Shown here: piece by piece, positions 59,682 to 64,000 of the stretch | Layout of the letters: every line of letters begins with the position of its first letter | How positions within the stretch are numbered: position 1 is the first letter of the stretch | DNA from: Leptospiraceae bacterium | Lineage (GTDB): Bacteria; Spirochaetota; Leptospiria; Leptospirales; Leptospiraceae | DNA: 64,000 bases | Reading direction: 5' to 3' | Assembly (NCBI GenBank): GCA_024233865.1 | Contig: JACKPA010000002.1 | Coordinates: 186,001-250,000 of the forward strand | The notes under the pieces: model-generated | What the model was told of the DNA's origin: nothing | Database searches by the model: none | What the model saw: only the letters and a program-made list of their open reading frames with translations | Position numbers and translations under genes: made by a program

Positions 59682-61298
59682 TCACTTTTTATCACTTGGA
59701 ATAACCAAATCGAATTGAATCTTAAAGCTAACTTTATGACGATTCACTCCTTTCATTAAACGTTTATTTACAACCTTAATATTCGTAAATTTATTGGATT
59801 TTTCAATACTGTCTTCAATTTTCCCAACCTCACTTAACTCGTTTACCCTACCGTACAAAGCAATGCTATCTTTATCATAAGCAAAATTATCCAAAACATA
59901 GTCAAACTCTTCTTCAGGTGGAAAGTTATTGGAAAGTTCTAAAATTATATCCAAAATACCTTCTTTATCCAAAAACAATCTTACGATCTCAGACTTTTTT
60001 TTGGCTTGGTTTACGTCTTTACTAGCTTCTGCGATTACGTCAGTATCTTCAGAAATTTTCTTTTTGAATCCTTTTTCATACCGTTCACGTAGTAATTCTT
60101 TGTCTGCTTTGATCCGTTTTTCATCCAAATAAAATCCGATTGTAAATCCGATTATTAAAATCAAAATAGAGATGGAAAGCAAAGATAAATGTATTTTAAA
60201 CTGCCAAAGGTTTAACTTCCCAATATCAAATTTGAATCCGAGATCACTACTAAGAAATTCCAACTTTTGTTTTTTAGGTGCTCGATAGTGATAACCGCTT
60301 CCCAAACAATTTATAAAAATTTCCGAATTCAATTCCAAAAAATCGTACATCTTGAATTGGATACCAATTCGCTCGGTAAAGAATTTATCCAAGTCTTTGA
60401 ATAAACTCCCTCCCCCGGAAAGATAGATTACACTAGGAAAAAATTCTTCATCAATTGAATTTAAACTTCGTTCGACTTCCGTAACGATATCCTCTAAAGA
60501 ATCCTTTATGGAATTCAGAATAATATCCATATCTTCCGGTTTTAGATGATTTTTTTCTAAAAATTTATACTTGGAATCAAGATCTTCCTCAAAAATGCTA
60601 AAATTAACTTGAGTTTTTATTTCTTCCGCTATAGCATACTTAATTTTCAAGCCTTCCGCAATTTTTTGCGTAATAAAATCTCCACCTGAGTGAAAAAATC
60701 TGGAATGAAATAAAAGCCCGTCTTTATGAGCATTTAAAATACAAATTTTTCCACCAATATCCAATTGTCCTATATTGGTTTCTTGCAGAGTTTTTCCATG
60801 GTGATAGCCTACAATAGAACCTAAGGTGACAGAATCAGAAGATATAGACTTCAAACTCGTGTCATTTCGATTAAATGGTGCCATGGAATCCTCTATCTCG
60901 GACTTCAATACACTAAAGGAAACAAGCTCAGAACTATCTTCTTTTGTATTATAGATATTTCCCTTAACAACCATTGACTCAACGGGATAAGGTATGTAGT
61001 TTTCCGCTTCAAAAGGAAGAATTTCCATCACGGCTTTCTCTGCGGTCAATGGGATTGTAATTTTTCGTATAAAAAATTTATCTGCCGGGAGATTGATTGT
61101 GAAATTTTTTTCCTCCGGAAAAAAGCTTTGTATAAACCTTGTAATATTGTATTCGTATTCATCAAAACTACTTTCCGAAACCGGAACAATATTCAAGTAT
61201 TCATATCTGAGTATAGCAACGCTTCCAAACGCTTGTTTGTAAAGTATTCCTTTTATATAGGTTGTACCATAATCAATTGTAAGATATCTTTGAAACAC
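59682..61298 (-). CDS. gspL: Type II secretion system protein L (PilM-like actin fold)
   Basis: A 538-residue platform protein. The cytoplasmic part (about 1-350) has an actin/PilM fold: start Y-L-T-I-D-Y-G-T-T-Y-I-K-G, Q-L-D-I-G-G-K-I-C near 178, I-Y-L-S-G-G-G-S-L-F-K-D near 292. One membrane helix lies near 370-395, followed by a periplasmic coiled coil and ferredoxin-like domain (about 400-535). It links the secretion ATPase GspE to GspM. It starts two bases before the gspK end (two-base gap). The fusion of PilM and PilN parts in one chain is the usual GspL layout. Confidence 0.87.
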   Translation of the reverse strand: MFQRYLTIDYGTTYIKGILYKQAFGSVAILRYEYLNIVPVSESSFDEYEYNITRFIQSFFPEEKNFTINLPADKFFIRKITIPLTAEKAVMEILPFEAENYIPYPVESMVVKGNIYNTKEDSSELVSFSVLKSEIEDSMAPFNRNDTSLKSISSDSVTLGSIVGYHHGKTLQETNIGQLDIGGKICILNAHKDGLLFHSRFFHSGGDFITQKIAEGLKIKYAIAEEIKTQVNFSIFEEDLDSKYKFLEKNHLKPEDMDIILNSIKDSLEDIVTEVERSLNSIDEEFFPSVIYLSGGGSLFKDLDKFFTERIGIQFKMYDFLELNSEIFINCLGSGYHYRAPKKQKLEFLSSDLGFKFDIGKLNLWQFKIHLSLLSISILILIIGFTIGFYLDEKRIKADKELLRERYEKGFKKKISEDTDVIAEASKDVNQAKKKSEIVRLFLDKEGILDIILELSNNFPPEEEFDYVLDNFAYDKDSIALYGRVNELSEVGKIEDSIEKSNKFTNIKVVNKRLMKGVNRHKVSFKIQFDLVIPSDKK

Positions 61299-61300
61299 TT

Positions 61301-62503
61301 TTAATCCTCTGAATAAAACAACATTTGTTTATTTTGTAAGTCGTAGATGCAACTAACTTTCCTTGTTACGTGACCTATCATTCCAACACCAATGATTCTG
61401 TATATATCACCTTTGGTTTTCACCCTTCCTTTGTTCAACTCACTACCGTCACCAACCAATTCCTTATAGAGAGTAAAATCGTTCTCGTTCTCGTTCTGGT
61501 TTTGATTAGGGTCAGGTGGGGGAGGGAGTTGTTGGTTGTTTTGGGGATTGTTGGGGTCTTGAATAGGGTTTTGGCTCATGGTAGGTGTGGTTTTAATCTG
61601 AAATTCCGGCTCTTTTTCAAGGTCTTTTAGTTCCTTGATGTACCCGCCTTTTTTAATCTTTAGTTTTAGTATCTTCATCACAGCTTGCCTTGTCATAAAT
61701 TCAGACAAAGACATAAGAACATGATAGGGTGCAGCATTTATATTAATTTGATCTTCTACTTTGTCCCCTACCGTAATGTATGCGGTGAGATTATTTGCCA
61801 GAACATAGTCACTATCCGTTATAAGAGCCTTTTCTTCTTCCGTAGAAAAGTCCTGGGATTTCTTTTCTTCAAAATTGTCTGGTTTTAGAGATCCATAGAT
61901 AAGTTTCACGTTAAAATCTTTCACAGATGTAAGCTCGGAAAGCGTATAGAGAGGACCATTTTTAATCTTTCGTGGAGGTTTTAAATTTGCATAATAAAAT
62001 TCTTCTGCTCCCCCTCCAATCATATTATTATTTTCATCTATGAAGTCAATGATTGGGTTGATCAAAGCCGGTTTTAAGTTGAACTGTTCCAAGAGTCTGG
62101 CAAGCATTTCAATAGACCTTGGATTGGGGGAACCGTCATAAGTTCGTACGAGATTGTTTAAATTGAACTTTCCATCTTCCGGTATGATTCTATAATAAAC
62201 CATTCCTTCTCCAACGGGGATCGGAGGAGGATTAAAGGCTATACCGCTTTGGTATAGCTGTTCTTCGGGAATTTTTTTCAAAGCCCCTAAAGCCCCGTGC
62301 ATACCAGCCTGGGCAAGCAAAAAAGCCTTAAAACCCATAGCTCTGGACCTGGCAATTTTGTAATCAGCCAATCGATCTTTCATATATTGGTTGGCAGTGT
62401 AAAAAGAGGCAACACCTATTGACATAACAAGCATAATAACCATCTGCCCCTTACGATATTTGTATCTATTTAGTGTAAAGACCGATAAACGCAAGCGATT
62501 CAT
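61301..62503 (-). CDS. gspK: Type II secretion minor pseudopilin K
   Basis: A 400-residue GspK. The N-terminus has a basic start and hydrophobic helix (about 17-40, R-K-G-Q-M-V-I-M-L-V-M-S-I-G) like prepilins, and the large body contains the saposin/helix-hairpin regions (Y-R-I-I-P-E-D-G-K-F-N-L-N-N-L near 107 and D-Q-I-N-I-N-A-A-P-Y-H-V-L near 250). A low-complexity insert rich in P, N and Q (near 315-345) is encoded by short repeats. The start overlaps gspJ by 38 bases, so an internal start is possible. It caps the pseudopilus tip. Confidence 0.85.
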   Translation of the reverse strand: MNRLRLSVFTLNRYKYRKGQMVIMLVMSIGVASFYTANQYMKDRLADYKIARSRAMGFKAFLLAQAGMHGALGALKKIPEEQLYQSGIAFNPPPIPVGEGMVYYRIIPEDGKFNLNNLVRTYDGSPNPRSIEMLARLLEQFNLKPALINPIIDFIDENNNMIGGGAEEFYYANLKPPRKIKNGPLYTLSELTSVKDFNVKLIYGSLKPDNFEEKKSQDFSTEEEKALITDSDYVLANNLTAYITVGDKVEDQININAAPYHVLMSLSEFMTRQAVMKILKLKIKKGGYIKELKDLEKEPEFQIKTTPTMSQNPIQDPNNPQNNQQLPPPPDPNQNQNENENDFTLYKELVGDGSELNKGRVKTKGDIYRIIGVGMIGHVTRKVSCIYDLQNKQMLFYSED

Positions 62504-63101
62504 ATTTCACCTCTGTATTTCCCACTAGAGCCACCAGCTTGATCCGAACCAAAGTGGGCACTTTTTTGGTTTTGGTAGAATCCCAATCATCAGACCAGTC
62601 ATTGCCTATTCTTGAATATTTTAATTCAAAACACCTTACGTGATCCAACATTATGTGTTCCGTCCCCCCTGAAAGAGGATTTACATCAACCATTTCGTCT
62701 TCTCGCCTAATCAGTTTATAATAATTTGAGTCTGAATTCATTTTTCTTAAATAAAAAGCCACTTCTCTAATTGCAGGTTGCCCTGTTTCCTCTCCATTTG
62801 AATGATTTGCTGCAAAAACAACTCTATCCGTTCTACAATCAGAATCATGATCTGTTTTTCCTTTGAAAATAAGCCTTTTATGAGCTGGTCCTGTCATAAA
62901 AAAGGTTTGAGAAAAAGCAGAACGAATATTTTCTATGGCAAATAAAATATCATTCCTTGTAGTTCCGTTTCTTGGGTCGGATTCTTTAGTTATTTTTAAA
63001 GCAGTGAAATACGCCCCAAAAATTCCGGTAAAAACGACTCCTAGAATCATAATTACGACTGCAATTTCAACTAAATTTAAGCCTCGTCTGAATTTTTGCA
63101 C
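62466..63101 (-). CDS. gspJ: Type II secretion minor pseudopilin J
   Basis: A 211-residue prepilin-like protein. The cleavage and methylation motif near the start is R-R-G-L-N-L-V-E-I (cut after Gly, +5 Glu), followed by a hydrophobic helix (about 12-32) and a beta domain with F-A-I-E-N-I-R and R-E-V-A-F-Y-L-R-K. GspJ usually reads G-F-T-L-I/V-E; here the residues after the cut are L-N-L. It starts 15 bases after the histidine kinase stop, and no gspG/H/I is between them, so these lie elsewhere or upstream of the window edge. Confidence 0.82.
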   Translation of the reverse strand: MQKFRRGLNLVEIAVVIMILGVVFTGIFGAYFTALKITKESDPRNGTTRNDILFAIENIRSAFSQTFFMTGPAHKRLIFKGKTDHDSDCRTDRVVFAANHSNGEETGQPAIREVAFYLRKMNSDSNYYKLIRREDEMVDVNPLSGGTEHIMLDHVRCFELKYSRIGNDWSDDWDSTKTKKVPTLVRIKLVALVGNTEVKYESLAFIGLYTK

Positions 63102-63116
63102 AACAACATACCTTTT

Positions 63117-64000
63117 TTATCTTTTGGGTATTTCACTTGATTTTTCAATCATAACTTTAATGCCATCTAGTAATTTTGGATATTCTTTTAAAGTTTTTTC
63201 CAAAAGTTCTATATCAAAAAAAGAAACACCTTCTAGCAACTTTTCTATAAAGGAAGTAAGTGGTCTATAGGAAATTAATTTTTCTACGGTTTGCAACTTT
63301 TTTGCAAAAGTTTCAATCTCATTGATCGTTAAAGTTTCGCATAAATGAAGCCAGGTATTTTCTTCTTGTTCCAATTCTTGTAACAAAGACTTTAATTCAA
63401 TTAAACCAAGGGTTATTAGAGGGAGATCATCAGATATCATATTTGAATTTTGTTTTTTTTCCATATTGGGTAGAGGAACGGACTTTATGGACTCATCCAT
63501 TTTTACTTCCCTCAAGTAAACTCTAAATGTACTACCTTTTTTGGGTTCACTTTCAACAAATATATCCCCATTCATCATTTTTATGAGTCTGTGACTAATG
63601 GTCAAGCCCAAACCGGTTCCTCCGTATTTTGCATTGCTTTGGTTTTTTTGTTGGGTAAAAGCTTCAAAAATTAATTTTTGCTGCTCCGGTGGAATGCCAA
63701 TACCGGTATCTTTAATGGAAATCACCAAATCCATAACCCTTTTTTCCAATAGATGGGGTCGTTTTTCTACGAGTACGGTAATCGAACCTTGGTGCGTAAA
63801 TTTTATTGCATTGCTAATTAAGTTTATGAGAATTTGCCTAAGTCGAATCTCATCCAAAAAAACACCGTTTGGTATACCAGGGTCAACATCAACGGTGAAA
63901 TCCAATTTCTTTTCATCTAAACTTTGAGAAAAAATATTGTGAATTTCCAAAAATAAAAGGCGTATGTTAAAAGTTCTATATTCCAATTCTAACTTTCCAG
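63117..64000 (-). CDS. Hybrid-type sensor histidine kinase, C-terminal part (cut by window edge)
   Basis: The frame is open through the window edge, so only the C-terminal 295 residues are seen. They begin with G-K-L-E-L-E-Y-R-T-F, the stretch that follows the phospho-His domain in many sensor kinases. The HATPase domain follows, with the N box L-I-S-N-A-I-K-F-T-H, G1 D-T-G-I-G-I-P, F box F-E-A-F-T-Q and G2 G-G-T-G-L-G-L-T-I. After it comes a helical tail with I-E-T-F-A-K-K-L and F-D-I-E-L-L-E-K-T-L, a C-terminal block found in hybrid kinases, here without a receiver domain. The sensor part is unseen. It lies directly upstream of gspJ (15-base gap). Confidence 0.9.
   Translation of the reverse strand, partial: GKLELEYRTFNIRLLFLEIHNIFSQSLDEKKLDFTVDVDPGIPNGVFLDEIRLRQILINLISNAIKFTHQGSITVLVEKRPHLLEKRVMDLVISIKDTGIGIPPEQQKLIFEAFTQQKNQSNAKYGGTGLGLTISHRLIKMMNGDIFVESEPKKGSTFRVYLREVKMDESIKSVPLPNMEKKQNSNMISDDLPLITLGLIELKSLLQELEQEENTWLHLCETLTINEIETFAKKLQTVEKLISYRPLTSFIEKLLEGVSFFDIELLEKTLKEYPKLLDGIKVMIEKSSEIPKR

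Overview
The window is AT-rich, densely coded DNA from a free-living, diderm-type bacterium. The best guess is a spirochaete of the Leptospira group (Leptospirales). This is an inference from gene content, not from a marker phylogeny. The clues are a gspJ-K-L-M-N type II secretion block, an hrcA-grpE-dnaK-dnaJ heat-shock operon with a perfect CIRCE operator, a futalosine-route mqnA, several SpoIIE/GAF/7TMR-DISM signalling proteins, and a large divergent biotin carboxylase next to an acyl-CoA carboxyltransferase. There are no rRNA genes and one tRNA (Ala, GGC). No prophage, plasmid backbone or CRISPR array is visible.

Layout, left to right. Positions 1-9260: the 5' end of pyrG; a Uma2-family gene; a minus-strand operon running from a stand-alone Cas6-like RAMP gene through coaE, a SPOR protein, an unknown protein and an ABC exporter to a YqeK-type HD hydrolase; then a YceI lipoprotein and an AEC permease. 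Positions 9290-12800: enoyl-CoA hydratase, SRPBCC protein, a Wzt-type ABC ATPase without permease, a 58-residue membrane protein and a secreted coiled-coil protein. Positions 12929-22387: a tight minus-strand run of pflB, pflA, ppk2, a CHASE2-SpoIIE phosphatase and a 7TMR-DISM/GAF adenylate cyclase. It is followed by a decayed glutamate decarboxylase. Positions 22874-25871: a membrane glycosyltransferase-like protein, a CBS protein and an unknown exported protein. Positions 26127-34017: a partner-switching module (coiled-coil protein, GAF-SpoIIE-HATPase fusion, STAS protein), then the two acyl-CoA carboxylase subunits. Positions 34089-43749: rhomboid, mqnA, a type I hsdS-hsdM pair without hsdR, a C-terminal processing protease, nadB and a GHL10-type lipoprotein. 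Positions 44061-50439: algH, a Gfo/Idh/MocA oxidoreductase and the heat-shock genes. Positions 50548-57785: a second Uma2 gene, an AIG2-like protein, an LTA-synthase-like enzyme, a DUF1295 protein, an rRNA methyltransferase and citrate synthase. Positions 57995-64000: the distal type II secretion genes and the 3' part of a hybrid-type histidine kinase.

The most unusual layer is repeat-driven. A family of short palindromic or tandem elements built on GAGCGTAGTCGAA occurs between genes (34018, 56405) and also inside reading frames. It sits in the signal peptide of a lipoprotein (42193) and forms the N-terminus and only visible start codon of an rRNA methyltransferase (56283-56387). The units are 21 or 24 bases, so they keep the frame. 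A MITE-like inverted-repeat element of about 280 bases with an 11-base flanking direct repeat lies at 43756-44058. Other points worth a second look are the orphan Cas6, the kinase/phosphatase fusion with an altered ATP-binding box, the orphan type I methyltransferase, the signalling genes attached to pflBA-ppk2, and an mqnA leader with two mutually exclusive hairpins.
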